From NCBI RefSeq assembly GCF_004354085.1, contig NZ_SMSE01000003.1:372001-436000 (forward strand): a stretch of 64,000 nucleotides of DNA. Direction: 5' to 3'. The translations under genes were made by a program, and so were the position numbers. Every line of letters begins with the position of its first letter. Within the stretch, counting starts at the first letter, position 1. The notes under the pieces are model-generated. The model worked only from the letters and a program-made list of their open reading frames with translations, did not search any database and was not told the DNA's origin. The DNA comes from Seongchinamella unica (GTDB lineage Bacteria; Pseudomonadota; Gammaproteobacteria; Pseudomonadales; Halieaceae). Shown in pieces: positions 44,781 to 53,571 of this stretch.

Positions 44781-45266
44781 ATGAGCAACTCCGTATTCGA
44801 CTTCTCCTGCCCTACCCCCGCGGGGAAAGAGCGCCCGCTGAAGGATTTCAAGGGCAAGGTCCTGCTTATCGTCAACACCGCGTCCAAGTGTGGCTTTACT
44901 CCCCAGTTTGAAGGACTCGAGAAACTTTATGAGAAGTACCATGACCAGGGCCTGGAAGTGCTCGGCTTTCCCTGCAACCAGTTCGGCAAGCAGGACCCGG
45001 GCAGCAATGACGAAATTCAGGAGTTCTGCCAGCTCAATTACGGGGTCTCCTTCCCCATGTTCGGCAAGATCGAAGTCAATGGCTCCGGTGCCGACCCCCT
45101 GTTCAAGCACCTGAAAAAGGAAGCGCCGGGCACGCTGGGTACCCAGCGCATCAAGTGGAACTTCACCAAGTTCCTGGTGGACGCCGATGGCAATGTGGTC
45201 AAGCGCTACGCGCCCACGGTCAAGCCGAAGGATATCGAGAAAGACATCGAAAAACTGCTGGCCTGA
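44781..45266 (+). CDS. Glutathione peroxidase (Cys type)
   Basis: Thiol peroxidase of 161 aa from ATG 44781 ([15 protein letters not shown]). The peroxidatic Cys37 is in [12 protein letters not shown]; Gln and Trp of the catalytic tetrad are in [13 protein letters not shown] and [11 protein letters not shown]. It is cytoplasmic and probably thioredoxin-dependent, as in most bacterial Cys-GPx. An upstream ATG at 44742 would add 13 residues not seen in the family. Confidence 0.94.
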   Translation: MSNSVFDFSCPTPAGKERPLKDFKGKVLLIVNTASKCGFTPQFEGLEKLYEKYHDQGLEVLGFPCNQFGKQDPGSNDEIQEFCQLNYGVSFPMFGKIEVNGSGADPLFKHLKKEAPGTLGTQRIKWNFTKFLVDADGNVVKRYAPTVKPKDIEKDIEKLLA

Positions 45267-45342
45267 GCCGCAAGGCGGGTTCGCCTGCATTGCCGATATG
45301 TACTAATATTTTCGGCACTCACCTGCTTTCGGAGAACGGCCC

Positions 45343-45774
45343 ATGCGCCTGGCTGCCTGTATTATCGCTCTCACCCTCACCCAGGCAGTCCTGGCCGGTG
45401 AGCACGCAGGGACTATCAAAACCAGCCAGGGCGCTGCTCACATCGTCAGGGAGGGCGCCCGGTTGCCCGCCGATCCAGGGCAGACGGTCATGGTCAGTGA
45501 CAGCATCCAGACCGGCCACGACGGCACGGTCGGCATCACCCTGATGGACGATACCCGGCTGACAGCGGGTCCGGACAGCACCCTGGAACTGAACCGCTTC
45601 GTGTTTGATACAACCACCCACGGGGGCAGCCTGGATGCGAAGGTAACACGTGGCTCCCTGGCGGTCATCTCCGGAAAGCTCGCCAAGTCCAGCCCCGACA
45701 ATGTCAGTTTCAGCACCTCGGCGGTGACCCTGGGGGTCAGGGGTACCCGGTTCATCATCAAGACCGGCCACTAG
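45343..45774 (+). CDS. FecR-domain exported protein
   Basis: A 143-aa protein with signal peptide (MRLAACIIALTLTQAVLAG) and a single FecR domain: AHIVREGARLPADPGQTVMVSDSIQTGHDGTVGITLMDDTRLTAGPDSTLELNRF and VSFSTSAVTLGVRGTRFIIKTG. It lacks the N-terminal anti-sigma part and membrane helix of classical FecR, so it is a free or surface-attached periplasmic domain. It starts a three-gene operon with an OmpA-domain protein (13-nt gap) and a CHASE2 protein. FecR domains in such contexts probably bind ligands or partners (inference). Confidence 0.87.
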   Translation: MRLAACIIALTLTQAVLAGEHAGTIKTSQGAAHIVREGARLPADPGQTVMVSDSIQTGHDGTVGITLMDDTRLTAGPDSTLELNRFVFDTTTHGGSLDAKVTRGSLAVISGKLAKSSPDNVSFSTSAVTLGVRGTRFIIKTGH

Positions 45775-45787
45775 CCAGGGGACAGCC

Positions 45788-46402
45788 ATGTTGATTTATC
45801 TGCTGCCACCGGCGCTGGTTATCGCCGCCGCCCTCCTGACCCAGCCGCAACCGGAACCGCCCGCGATCACCGATACGATTATCCTGTTACCCGATGAGGA
45901 CGGCAGCGTGGGGTCGCTGGTGGTCAGCAGTGACGCCGGTGAGCAAGCGCTGGACACCGCCTATGCGACTGCCGAGGCTGACGAATCCGGAGCGCTGGCA
46001 ACCGGCAGCACCAGCGCAGCGGAAGTGGAGGCCGAATTCGGCTCCCTGCTGGCGGCCACCCCGGCCGCGCCCCGCTCCTTCACCGTGACCTTCGAATCCG
46101 GCTCTGCCGATACCCTGACCCGCAGTTCGCTCGCGGAAGTCGCTGAAATCCGCAAATACCTGACCACCGTGCCTGCGGCGGAAATCACCGTCATCGGCCA
46201 CACCGATCGCGTTGGCAGCCTGGAGAACAACGATGCACTTTCCCGCCAGCGGGCCGAGTCGGTCAAGCGAATGATCCAGTCCGCGGGAATCGATGCAGCG
46301 AGTATTGCAGCCACCGGCCGCGGTGAACGCGAACCGCGGGTGGACACCGCCGATGGTGTCGCTGAACCGCGCAATCGCCGGGTAGAAATTCGCGTCCGCT
46401 GA
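45788..46402 (+). CDS. OmpA-C-domain envelope protein
   Basis: A 204-aa protein with an N-terminal hydrophobic segment (MLIYLLPPALVIAAALLT), acting as an anchor or uncleaved signal. An acidic/Ala-rich linker spans about residues 35-95. The peptidoglycan-binding OmpA-like domain at about 97-204 has FESGSADTLTRSSLAEVAEIRKYL, VIGHTDRVGSLENNDALSRQRAESVKRMI and GRGEREPRV...EPRNRRVEIRVR. GGGGAC lies 6 nt before the ATG. It probably ties the operon's signalling module to the cell wall. Confidence 0.88.
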   Translation: MLIYLLPPALVIAAALLTQPQPEPPAITDTIILLPDEDGSVGSLVVSSDAGEQALDTAYATAEADESGALATGSTSAAEVEAEFGSLLAATPAAPRSFTVTFESGSADTLTRSSLAEVAEIRKYLTTVPAAEITVIGHTDRVGSLENNDALSRQRAESVKRMIQSAGIDAASIAATGRGEREPRVDTADGVAEPRNRRVEIRVR

Positions 46403-46428
46403 TCGCCGCGACAGGCTGAATATAACTC

Positions 46429-48501
46429 ATGCGCCCCGTACTGGACCTGGTCCGCTATCTTTTCCAGTTCGGTCAGGGGCGCCCGGCGGCGCTGGCGATC
46501 CTGCTGTGGACCTCATCTGTCAGCGTTATCTCGGAATTCCCCCTGGACGGCGCCGCCGAGCTGACCAGCAATGTTACCGGTGCTTTCACCAAAGCCCGCC
46601 AGTTTCTGTTTGACGGTTACCAGAAGTACCATCCGCGTACGCCCCTGTCACAGCCGGTGACCATCGTAGCCATCGACGAAAAAAGCCTCGCCAATCTCGG
46701 CCAGTGGCCCTGGCCGCGCTCGCAACTGGCAGCGCTGCTCGACGCTATCGCGGCGTACCAACCCGCCGCTGTTGGACTCGATATGTACATGCCGGAAGCG
46801 GACCAGACCTCACCGGCGATTATCGCCGGTAATCTGCCCCCCGATACCCCGCAAGCGGTTCGATCCGCGCTGGGCGAAATGCCTGACAATGACAGCATCC
46901 TCGCCCGCTCCCTGCACAATATGCCGTCCGTGTTGGGAGCGGCAGGCTTTGATCATGCCAGCTACACCACCAGTGCCGGCATGCGCAGTCATCCGCTGCA
47001 GGTGGCCGGTGGCGACGCCCTGCCCCATGTGCGGCAGTTTCCTGCCGTTCTCGCCAGTCTGCCGGAGTTACAGGCCGCTGCCCGGGGTCAGGCCATACTC
47101 AGCGTAGACCTGGACTTTGGCGTGGTCCGTCGGGTGCCGCTGGTCTCGGCCATCGGTGACACCCTGGTTTCCGGGCTCGCCATGGAAATGCTGCGTGTTG
47201 CCAGCGGTGACCGGGCCGTTCGGGTGCAGGTCGATGGACACGGTATCGACAGCGTCGGCATCGCGGACCTCGATGTGCCTACCCAGCCGGGCGGTGATAT
47301 CTGGCTGCACTTTGCCCATATCGATGACACTCGTCATCGCTATGTCTCCGCCACGTCGGTGCTCGATGGGAGCATCGACCCGGATATGCTGGGCGGAAAG
47401 CTGGTTCTGCTGGGCCTTACCGGTTCCGGTCTACACGATATGCGCACCACCGCCCTGGGCGAGCTGGTACCGGGCATAGAAATCCAGGCCCAGGTACTGG
47501 AGACACTGTTCGACCGCCGCTTTATTGTCCGTCCCTGGTGGATGAAATGGCTGGAAACCAGCGTCATCGTCGCCCTGGGGCTGTTATTGGTCTGGTACAT
47601 ACCACGGCGCGATTCCAGGCTGTCACAGTTCATCCGAGCGGTGCCCCGTGCTTCTGCCTGGATCACCCTGGGAATCAACCTGCTGTTGATCGGACTCGGC
47701 TATCTGCTGTTCCTGAGCCAGGGCCTGCTGTTCGATGCCTCTTCTTTCTTTCTGGTGATCTCGGCCGTCATCGGCAGCCTGATAGCCAGTACGGCTATCG
47801 AACTCAACCGGGAAGAGAAGGCAAAGATCGTCGAAGCACAGCGGTTGCGGGAAGCCGCACAATTGATTGCCGGCGAGTTCGCCGCCTTTCTGGAACGGCC
47901 TATACACGGCAATTTTGGCGATACGTCTCCCCGGGCCGCGGAGCTGACCCGCAAACTGGCCGGGCGGGCTGCCGCCTTGCCGGCGTACGGCGATCAGCTG
48001 GGGTCGGAGGCCATTGAGATAATTGCCAGGGCAGCCCGGCACAGGGATATCGGCCTGGTGCAGGTTGAGCGGGAAATACTGGCAAGCTCGCGGGAACTGG
48101 ACCCTGAGTCCCGGCTGCGGATCAGGGAGCATGCCGAGCTGGGCGCTCTCGCCGTCGCTGCGACACGCTCGGCGCTGGGGGAGGAACTGGAGCGCAGTGA
48201 CCCCGACACCGCCAGTTTTCTGGCGGTGCTCGAAGAGGTCGCCAGGTCCCACCACGAGCACTGGGACGGCAGTGGCTATCCGGACGGAAAAAGCGGTGCC
48301 GATATTCCGCTCAGCGCAAGACTGGTCGCCATCATCGACACCTGGAACAGCGTCACCTGCGACCGCCCCTGGCGCCCGGCAATGTCACGCGATGAGGCGC
48401 TGGCACTTATCCGTTCGGGAGCGGGGACCCAGTTTGATCCGCAGCTGGCGGAGCTGTTCGTGGCAATGATGGCAACAGAAAAAGCGCCCCCCACTGCCTG
48501 A
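46429..48501 (+). CDS. CHASE2-domain membrane protein with degenerate HD-GYP-like output
   Basis: A 690-aa predicted sensor. After an N-terminal hydrophobic segment, an extracytoplasmic CHASE2 domain runs from about residue 55 to 355 (IVAIDEKSLANLGQWPWPRSQLAALLDAI; VGLDMYM; GKLVLLGLTGSGLHDMRTTALGELVPGIEIQAQVL). Three membrane helices follow at about 370-465 and then a cytoplasmic domain. That domain has the GYP half intact: HHEHWDGSGYPDGKSG at 608-623. The HD half reads ARHRDIGLVQVEREIL; Arg539-Asp540 stands where His-Asp is expected, and the Lys of DIGK is Leu. c-di-GMP hydrolysis is therefore doubtful; it may bind nucleotide or protein instead. It is third in the FecR-OmpA-CHASE2 operon. 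Confidence 0.86.
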   Translation: MRPVLDLVRYLFQFGQGRPAALAILLWTSSVSVISEFPLDGAAELTSNVTGAFTKARQFLFDGYQKYHPRTPLSQPVTIVAIDEKSLANLGQWPWPRSQLAALLDAIAAYQPAAVGLDMYMPEADQTSPAIIAGNLPPDTPQAVRSALGEMPDNDSILARSLHNMPSVLGAAGFDHASYTTSAGMRSHPLQVAGGDALPHVRQFPAVLASLPELQAAARGQAILSVDLDFGVVRRVPLVSAIGDTLVSGLAMEMLRVASGDRAVRVQVDGHGIDSVGIADLDVPTQPGGDIWLHFAHIDDTRHRYVSATSVLDGSIDPDMLGGKLVLLGLTGSGLHDMRTTALGELVPGIEIQAQVLETLFDRRFIVRPWWMKWLETSVIVALGLLLVWYIPRRDSRLSQFIRAVPRASAWITLGINLLLIGLGYLLFLSQGLLFDASSFFLVISAVIGSLIASTAIELNREEKAKIVEAQRLREAAQLIAGEFAAFLERPIHGNFGDTSPRAAELTRKLAGRAAALPAYGDQLGSEAIEIIARAARHRDIGLVQVEREILASSRELDPESRLRIREHAELGALAVAATRSALGEELERSDPDTASFLAVLEEVARSHHEHWDGSGYPDGKSGADIPLSARLVAIIDTWNSVTCDRPWRPAMSRDEALALIRSGAGTQFDPQLAELFVAMMATEKAPPTA

Positions 48502-48518
48502 GCAGCGCGCTTCACACC

Positions 48519-48711
48519 CGGGGTCAGACCCCGTTTCCTCGCGAGGCGGGTCGAATCCCGTTTCCGCGTCCGGGGTCAGACCCCGTTTCCGCACTTTTCG
48601 CGCCCGGGGTCAGACCCCGTTTCCGCGCTTTTCGGAAACGGGCTCTGACCCCAAATCTCCGGAAACGGGCTCTGACCCCAAATCTCTGCCCCAAATCTCC
48701 GCCCCCAAATC
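48519..48711. repeat. Array of REP-like GGGGTCAGA palindromes with a 20-bp-arm hairpin
   Basis: Three copies of cCGGGGTCAGACCCCGTTTCC (about 48519, 48570 and 48604), one variant (GCGGGTCGAATCCCGTTTCC at 48546), and two inverted copies GGAAACGGGCTCTGACCCC (48634 and 48661), then partial CCCCAAATC units. Copies at 48606-48625 and 48633-48652 form a hairpin with 20-bp arms and one mismatch around a 7-nt loop, like paired REP elements. The array fills the gap between the CHASE2 gene and the tuf terminator; nothing coding is seen. Confidence 0.85.
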
Positions 48712-48719
48712 CCACCCAC

Positions 48720-48750
48720 AAAAAAGCCCGGCACTCGGGCCGGGCTTTTT
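48720..48750. terminator. Bidirectional intrinsic terminator (tuf / CHASE2 operon)
   Basis: A-run, GCCCGGC (48726-48732), 6-nt loop, GCCGGGC (48739-48745), T-run. It works on both strands and lies between the convergent tuf and CHASE2 genes. Confidence 0.88.
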
Positions 48751-48818
48751 AATGGTTCTGGCTGGAGCCAGGGCTCTGGAGCCGAACTGCACTTCACAGC
48801 TCGGCTTGGTCGAGATTT

Positions 48819-48849
48819 GGGGTCAGAGTCGCTTTGCGGGCCTGACCCC
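48819..48849. repeat. REP-like inverted repeat next to the tuf 3' end
   Basis: GGGGTCAG (48819-48826) and CTGACCCC (48842-48849) with a 15-nt centre share the core of the 48519-48711 array. A separate small hairpin GGTCGC-GCA-GCGACC (48851-48865) lies directly after the tuf stop. Confidence 0.75.
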
Positions 48850-48866
48850 CGGTCGCGCAGCGACCC

Positions 48867-50090
48867 TTACTCGAGGATCTTGGCTACAACACCAGCACCC
48901 ACGGTACGGCCACCTTCGCGAATAGCGAAACGCAGGCCTTCTTCCATGGCGATCGGGGCAATCAGCGTGGCAACCATCTGTACGTTGTCGCCAGGCATGA
49001 CCATCTCAACACCCTCAGGCAGCTCACAGGCACCGGTCACGTCAGTGGTCCGGAAGTAGAACTGCGGACGGTAGCCCTTGAAGAACGGCGTGTGACGACC
49101 ACCCTCTTCCTTCGACAGAATGTAAACCTCTGCCTCGAACTTGGTGTGCGGGTTTACCGTACCCGGCTTCGCCAGTACCTGACCACGCTCAACATCGTCA
49201 CGCTTGGTACCACGCAGCAGTACGCCCACGTTCTCGCCCGCACGACCTTCGTCCAGCAGCTTGCGGAACATCTCCACACCAGTACAGGTGGTAGTCTGGG
49301 TGTCACGGATACCCACAATCTCGATCTCTTCACCCACCTTGATGATGCCACGCTCTACACGACCGGTGACCACAGTACCGCGACCGGAGATGGAGAATAC
49401 GTCTTCAACCGGCATCAGGAAGGTCTGGTCAATCGCACGCTCGGGCTCAGGGATGTAGGAGTCCAGGGTCTCAACCAGGGTCTTGACCGCAGTCGTACCC
49501 AGCTCGTTGTCGTCTTCACCGTTCAGCGCCATCAGCGCGGAACCGCAGATGATCGGCGTGTCGTCGCCGGGGAACTCGTACTGGTCCAGCAGCTCACGCA
49601 GCTCCATTTCAACCAGCTCTTTCATCTCTTCGTATTCTTCTGAATCGGCGCCGCCGCAATCTTCTGCCAGCAGGTCTGCCTTGTTCAGGAATACCACAAT
49701 GTAGGGCACACCTACCTGGCGAGACAGCAGAATGTGCTCGCGAGTCTGGGGCATGGGGCCGTCGGTGGCGCCACAAACCAGGATCGCGCCGTCCATCTGC
49801 GCCGCACCGGTGATCATGTTCTTCACGTAGTCCGCGTGTCCGGGGCAGTCAACGTGCGCGTAGTGACGGTTCGGAGAATCGTACTCAACGTGGGAGGTCG
49901 CGATGGTGATACCGCGCTCACGCTCTTCCGGTGCGTTGTCGATGCCGTCGAAGGCTACCGCTTCACCGCCCCATACTTCAGCACACACCCGCGTCAGGGC
50001 CGCTGTCAGGGTAGTTTTACCGTGGTCAACGTGACCAATGGTACCCACGTTGACGTGGGGCTTAGTACGTTCGAATGTTTCTTTTGCCAT
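48867..50090 (-). CDS. tuf: Elongation factor Tu
   Basis: GTPase delivering aminoacyl-tRNA to the ribosome, 407 aa. G1 is [15 protein letters not shown]2 ERERGITI with the conserved Thr, G3 [13 protein letters not shown]4 NKAD and G5 GSAL. Domain 2 contains [12 protein letters not shown] and domain 3 ends [11 protein letters not shown]. It has the extra loop of the 407-aa gammaproteobacterial form. It is last in the rpsL-rpsG-fusA-tuf operon, separated from fusA by 87 nt that contain a REP-like hairpin. Only this tuf copy is in the window. Confidence 0.98.
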   Translation of the reverse strand: MAKETFERTKPHVNVGTIGHVDHGKTTLTAALTRVCAEVWGGEAVAFDGIDNAPEERERGITIATSHVEYDSPNRHYAHVDCPGHADYVKNMITGAAQMDGAILVCGATDGPMPQTREHILLSRQVGVPYIVVFLNKADLLAEDCGGADSEEYEEMKELVEMELRELLDQYEFPGDDTPIICGSALMALNGEDDNELGTTAVKTLVETLDSYIPEPERAIDQTFLMPVEDVFSISGRGTVVTGRVERGIIKVGEEIEIVGIRDTQTTTCTGVEMFRKLLDEGRAGENVGVLLRGTKRDDVERGQVLAKPGTVNPHTKFEAEVYILSKEEGGRHTPFFKGYRPQFYFRTTDVTGACELPEGVEMVMPGDNVQMVATLIAPIAMEEGLRFAIREGGRTVGAGVVAKILE

Positions 50091-50115
50091 TTTCAGGCTC
50101 CTCTATCGTTAGCTC

Positions 50116-50169
50116 GGGGTCAGAGCCCAGCTCGCTCTTTGCAAACAAAAGGGCTCTGACCCCTTTTTT
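50116..50169. repeat. REP-like 13-bp inverted repeat between fusA and tuf
   Basis: GGGGTCAGAGCCC (50116-50128) and GGGCTCTGACCCC (50151-50163) are perfect arms with a 22-nt loop. Six T follow on the plus strand. On the minus (transcribed) strand the run precedes the stem as A, so it should not terminate fusA-tuf mRNA but could form a stable intercistronic hairpin. The arms are the same element as at 48519-48711. Confidence 0.85.
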
Positions 50170-50177
50170 AAAAACTG

Positions 50178-52283
50178 TTACCGGTTCCTTGAGATAATGC
50201 CCTCGGCGACCGCAGACGGTGCCTCGGCATACTTGCAGAACTCCATGGTGTAGGTGGCTCGACCCTGGGTGGCGCTGCGCAGGTCGGTGGCATAGCCAAA
50301 CATCTCAGCCAGCGGAACCTCGGCAGTGACCACCTTGCCGGAAGGATTTTCAGCCATCCCGCCAATCAGGCCGCGGCGGCGGTTGAGGTCGCCAACCACG
50401 TCACCCATGTTTTCTTCCGGGGTGACCACTTCCACCGACATGATGGGCTCGAGCAGCACGGCACCGCCCTGTTCGGCGAGCTTCTTGGTGGCCATGCTGG
50501 CGGCAATTTTAAACGCCATTTCGTTGGAATCAACATCGTGGAACGAGCCATCGTACAGGGTGGCCTTCAATCCCAACAGCGGGTAACCGGCGAGCACACC
50601 GTTCTGCATCTGTTCCTCGATACCCTTTTGCACCGCGGGGATGTATTCCCGGGGTACGGCACCGCCAACGATCTCATTGACGAATTCCAGACCCTCGGCG
50701 GAAGCGTCTTCACCCGGCTCGAACTTGATCCAGACATGGCCGTACTGTCCACGGCCGCCGGACTGGCGCACAAACTTGCCCTCAATCTCTGCCGTGTTGC
50801 GGATTGCCTCACGATAGGCCACCTGGGGCTTGCCGATATTGGCCTCCACGCTGAACTCGCGCTTCATCCGGTCCACCAGGATATCCAGGTGCAGTTCACC
50901 CATGCCGGAAATAATCGTCTGCCCGGTTTCCTCATCAGTCTTGACCCGGAAGGACGGGTCTTCCTGGGCCAGCTTGCTGAGGGCAACACCCATTTTTTCC
51001 TGGTCCGGCTTGGAACGCGGCTCCACGGCCACGGAGATCACCGGTTCGGGGAACTCCATGCGCTCCAGCACAATGGGGTTGTCGGGGTCGCACAGGGTGT
51101 CACCGGTGGTGACATCCTTGAGGCCCACCGCCGCAGCGATATCACCTGCGAGGACCTCCTTGATCTCTTCCCGGCTGTTGGAGTGCATCTGTACCATACG
51201 GCCGACGCGCTCCTTCTTCTCCTTGACGGAATTGAAGACTGCGGTGCCGGACTCCAGCCTGCCCGAGTACACCCGGAAAAAGGTCAGGGTGCCAACGAAC
51301 GGATCAGTTGCGATCTTGAAGGCGAGCGCGGCAAAGGGAGCATCGTCGTCTGCTTCCCGGGTGGCGTGGGTCTCGTCCTTGTCCAGCAGGTGGCCATCAA
51401 TGGCCTTCACCTCGGTGGGCGACGGCATGTATTCGATAACCGCATCCAGCATGGCCTGCACGCCCTTGTTCTTGAAAGCGGAGCCGCCGAGCACCGGGAC
51501 GATCTCATTGGCCAGGGTGCGCTTGCGGATGCCGGCCTTGATTTCTTCCTCGCTGAGCTCGATACCCTCGAGGTACTTTTCCATGGTTTCGTCGCTGGCT
51601 TCAGCGGCGTTTTCGACCAGAAACTCGCGCATTTCACTGACTTCGTCGACCATGTCCTCTGGCACTTCAGCGTAGTCGAACGTCATGCCCTGGTCGGCTT
51701 CATTCCACAGAATGGCCTTGTTCTTGATCAGGTCGACCACGCCCCTGAACTCGTCCTCGGAGCCTATGGTCATCTGCAGGGGCACGGGGGCGGCTCCCAG
51801 GCGCTCTTTCAGCTGGTCGACAACCATGCGGAAATCAGCGCCGGCGCGATCCATCTTGTTGACGAATACCATGCGCGGCACTTCGTACTTGTTGGCCTGG
51901 CGCCAGACAGTTTCAGTCTGGGGCTGCACGCCGGACGAACCGCACAGCACCACCACAGCGCCATCGAGCACCCGCAGGGAGCGCTCTACTTCAATGGTGA
52001 AGTCCACGTGCCCGGGAGTGTCGATGATATTGATTCGGTGATCGGGGAACTGGGCATCCATACCCTTCCAGAAACAGGTTGTCGCAGCCGAGGTGATGGT
52101 AATACCACGCTCCTGCTCCTGTTCCATCCAGTCCATGGTTGCGGCGCCATCGTGTACTTCACCTATCTTGTGAGACAGGCCGGTGTAGAACAGAACACGT
52201 TCCGTGGTTGTGGTTTTACCCGCGTCCACGTGGGCGCAGATACCGATATTGCGATACCTGCTGATTGGCGTTTTACGTGCCAC
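50178..52283 (-). CDS. fusA: Elongation factor G (main copy)
   Basis: Translocase GTPase, 701 aa, in the str operon. G1 is [16 protein letters not shown]2 [15 protein letters not shown]3 DTPGHVDF, G4 [10 protein letters not shown]. Domain IV and V features include [40 protein letters not shown] and [10 protein letters not shown]. It lies 36 nt after rpsG. A second, divergent EF-G gene (53572-55656) sits upstream of rpsL on the other strand. Confidence 0.98.
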   Translation of the reverse strand: MARKTPISRYRNIGICAHVDAGKTTTTERVLFYTGLSHKIGEVHDGAATMDWMEQEQERGITITSAATTCFWKGMDAQFPDHRINIIDTPGHVDFTIEVERSLRVLDGAVVVLCGSSGVQPQTETVWRQANKYEVPRMVFVNKMDRAGADFRMVVDQLKERLGAAPVPLQMTIGSEDEFRGVVDLIKNKAILWNEADQGMTFDYAEVPEDMVDEVSEMREFLVENAAEASDETMEKYLEGIELSEEEIKAGIRKRTLANEIVPVLGGSAFKNKGVQAMLDAVIEYMPSPTEVKAIDGHLLDKDETHATREADDDAPFAALAFKIATDPFVGTLTFFRVYSGRLESGTAVFNSVKEKKERVGRMVQMHSNSREEIKEVLAGDIAAAVGLKDVTTGDTLCDPDNPIVLERMEFPEPVISVAVEPRSKPDQEKMGVALSKLAQEDPSFRVKTDEETGQTIISGMGELHLDILVDRMKREFSVEANIGKPQVAYREAIRNTAEIEGKFVRQSGGRGQYGHVWIKFEPGEDASAEGLEFVNEIVGGAVPREYIPAVQKGIEEQMQNGVLAGYPLLGLKATLYDGSFHDVDSNEMAFKIAASMATKKLAEQGGAVLLEPIMSVEVVTPEENMGDVVGDLNRRRGLIGGMAENPSGKVVTAEVPLAEMFGYATDLRSATQGRATYTMEFCKYAEAPSAVAEGIISRNR

Positions 52284-52319
52284 GTTGAATTCCCCGTATC
52301 AGGGTTCCCAGGCGATTGC

Positions 52320-52790
52320 CTAGAAACGGTAGTGAGAGAACGCCTTGTTCGCTTCTGCCATGCGGTGAACATCTTCACGCTTCTTCACGGCATTACCTTT
52401 ACCCTGGGAGGCGTCGATGATCTCGCCAGCCAGACGCTGACGCATGGACTTCTCACCACGATTACGGGCGTATTCCACCAGCCAGCGCATGGACAGCGCT
52501 ACACGGCGGGCAGGACGCACTTCAACCGGCACCTGGTAGGTCGCACCACCCACACGGCGGGACTTTACTTCCACCATGGGAGCGATATTTTCCAGCGCCT
52601 CGTCAAAGGCTTCCAGGGGGTCCTTGTTCAGCTTTTCCTGAACAATGTCCAGGGCACCATAAACAATGGTCTCTGCAACGGATTTTTTACCACTGATCAT
52701 TACGTGGTTCATGAACTTTGCCAAAGTCACGTTGCCGAATTTGGGATCCGGCAGAACTTCGCGCTTGGCGACTACTCGTCTTCTGGGCAT
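52320..52790 (-). CDS. rpsG: 30S ribosomal protein S7
   Basis: Primary 16S-binding head protein and, in E. coli, the autogenous repressor of the str operon; 156 aa from ATG 52790 ([20 protein letters not shown]). Conserved stretches are [41 protein letters not shown] and [30 protein letters not shown]. An in-frame ATG 48 nt upstream would add a non-conserved 16-residue extension and is rejected. Confidence 0.97.
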   Translation of the reverse strand: MPRRRVVAKREVLPDPKFGNVTLAKFMNHVMISGKKSVAETIVYGALDIVQEKLNKDPLEAFDEALENIAPMVEVKSRRVGGATYQVPVEVRPARRVALSMRWLVEYARNRGEKSMRQRLAGEIIDASQGKGNAVKKREDVHRMAEANKAFSHYRF

Positions 52791-52900
52791 TTTAAGCCTT
52801 CCTATCTCTTCAGGTTGACCCGAACACCGACCTGCCACAAATGCGGGGGAGGCAGGGGTTCGGCCTTACTTACATCTTCAGCCAGCTATCGCTTGCGAAC

Positions 52901-53272
52901 TTACTTGGGTCGCTTGGCACCGTACTTGGAGCGACCGTTACGACGGTCAGAGACTCCAGAGGTGTCCAGGCTGCCACGTACGGTGTGATAACGCACACCG
53001 GGCAAGTCCTTCACACGTCCACCGCGAATCAGAACTACACTGTGCTCCTGCAGGTTGTGACCCTCACCACCGATGTACGAGGAAACCTCGTAACCGTTGG
53101 TCAGGCGAACACGACATACCTTACGCAGTGCAGAGTTCGGTTTCTTCGGCGTAGTGGTGTAGACGCGAGTACACACACCGCGGCGCTGCGGACAGCTTTG
53201 CAGGGCAGGTACGTCGCTCTTTTCTACTTTGCGCTTCCTGGGCTTACGAACCAATTGGTTGATCGTTGCCAT
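52901..53272 (-). CDS. rpsL: 30S ribosomal protein S12
   Basis: Decoding-centre protein, 123 aa, first gene of the str operon. [24 protein letters not shown] opens the protein. [24 protein letters not shown] holds the Lys residues where streptomycin-resistance mutations arise; the wild-type Lys pair is present. [27 protein letters not shown] contains the second such site. It is driven by the promoter at 53401-53429 with a ~120-nt leader. Confidence 0.98.
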   Translation of the reverse strand: MATINQLVRKPRKRKVEKSDVPALQSCPQRRGVCTRVYTTTPKKPNSALRKVCRVRLTNGYEVSSYIGGEGHNLQEHSVVLIRGGRVKDLPGVRYHTVRGSLDTSGVSDRRNGRSKYGAKRPK

Positions 53273-53352
53273 TCAGTTAGAACTCCAAAAATATGTTGTA
53301 TTTCATGGCGTTGCAGCCATGCCCCCCCGCTGTGGTCGCCGCCGTTGCAATT

Positions 53353-53368
53353 GTCTGTATATACAGAC
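53353..53368. promoter_or_regulatory. Perfect 16-bp palindrome in the rpsL leader
   Basis: GTCTGTATATACAGAC is a perfect palindrome about 25-40 nt downstream of the predicted rpsL transcription start. It could be a regulator-binding site or a leader hairpin. The CTG-N6-CAG spacing does not fit LexA. Confidence 0.5.
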
Positions 53369-53400
53369 GCACGAAGGCACCCCCAAAAAGAGGAGGCGGC

Positions 53401-53429
53401 ATTCTATAGATGCCCGCTGGGGGAGTCAA
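53401..53429 (-). promoter_or_regulatory. Strong sigma-70 promoter of the str operon
   Basis: Minus strand TTGACT (53429-53424) and TAGAAT (53406-53401) with an exact 17-nt spacer; each hexamer matches consensus at 5 of 6 positions. The discriminator is GC-rich (GCCGCC), as in stringently controlled translation genes. Confidence 0.87.
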
Positions 53430-53571
53430 GCCGGCACCGATATCAATTTCAGTAGCAGAATGGGACTAAATACCGTTGAAATACCCACCGATAGTGCTCC
53501 CAATAGAAGGCTTTTTGCTGTACTCTAGCGCCCAATTTTTTTGGCCAAACATTAATCAATCGAGAGCAACA

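Noticed and set aside
48519-48711. Repeat array considered as a CRISPR
   Set aside because: Units occur in both orientations, spacing is irregular and often nearly zero, there are no unique spacers of constant length and no cas genes.
50116-50169. Intrinsic terminator between fusA and tuf
   Set aside because: The T run lies on the plus strand, opposite to transcription; on the transcribed strand the run is A before the stem.
50538-52988. 816-codon plus-strand open frame antisense to fusA, rpsG
   Set aside because: It is a shadow of strongly GC3-biased genes; the minus-strand proteins are unmistakable EF-G and S7.
53353-53368. LexA (SOS) box in the rpsL leader
   Set aside because: LexA sites need CTG-N10-CAG; this palindrome has CTG-N6-CAG.
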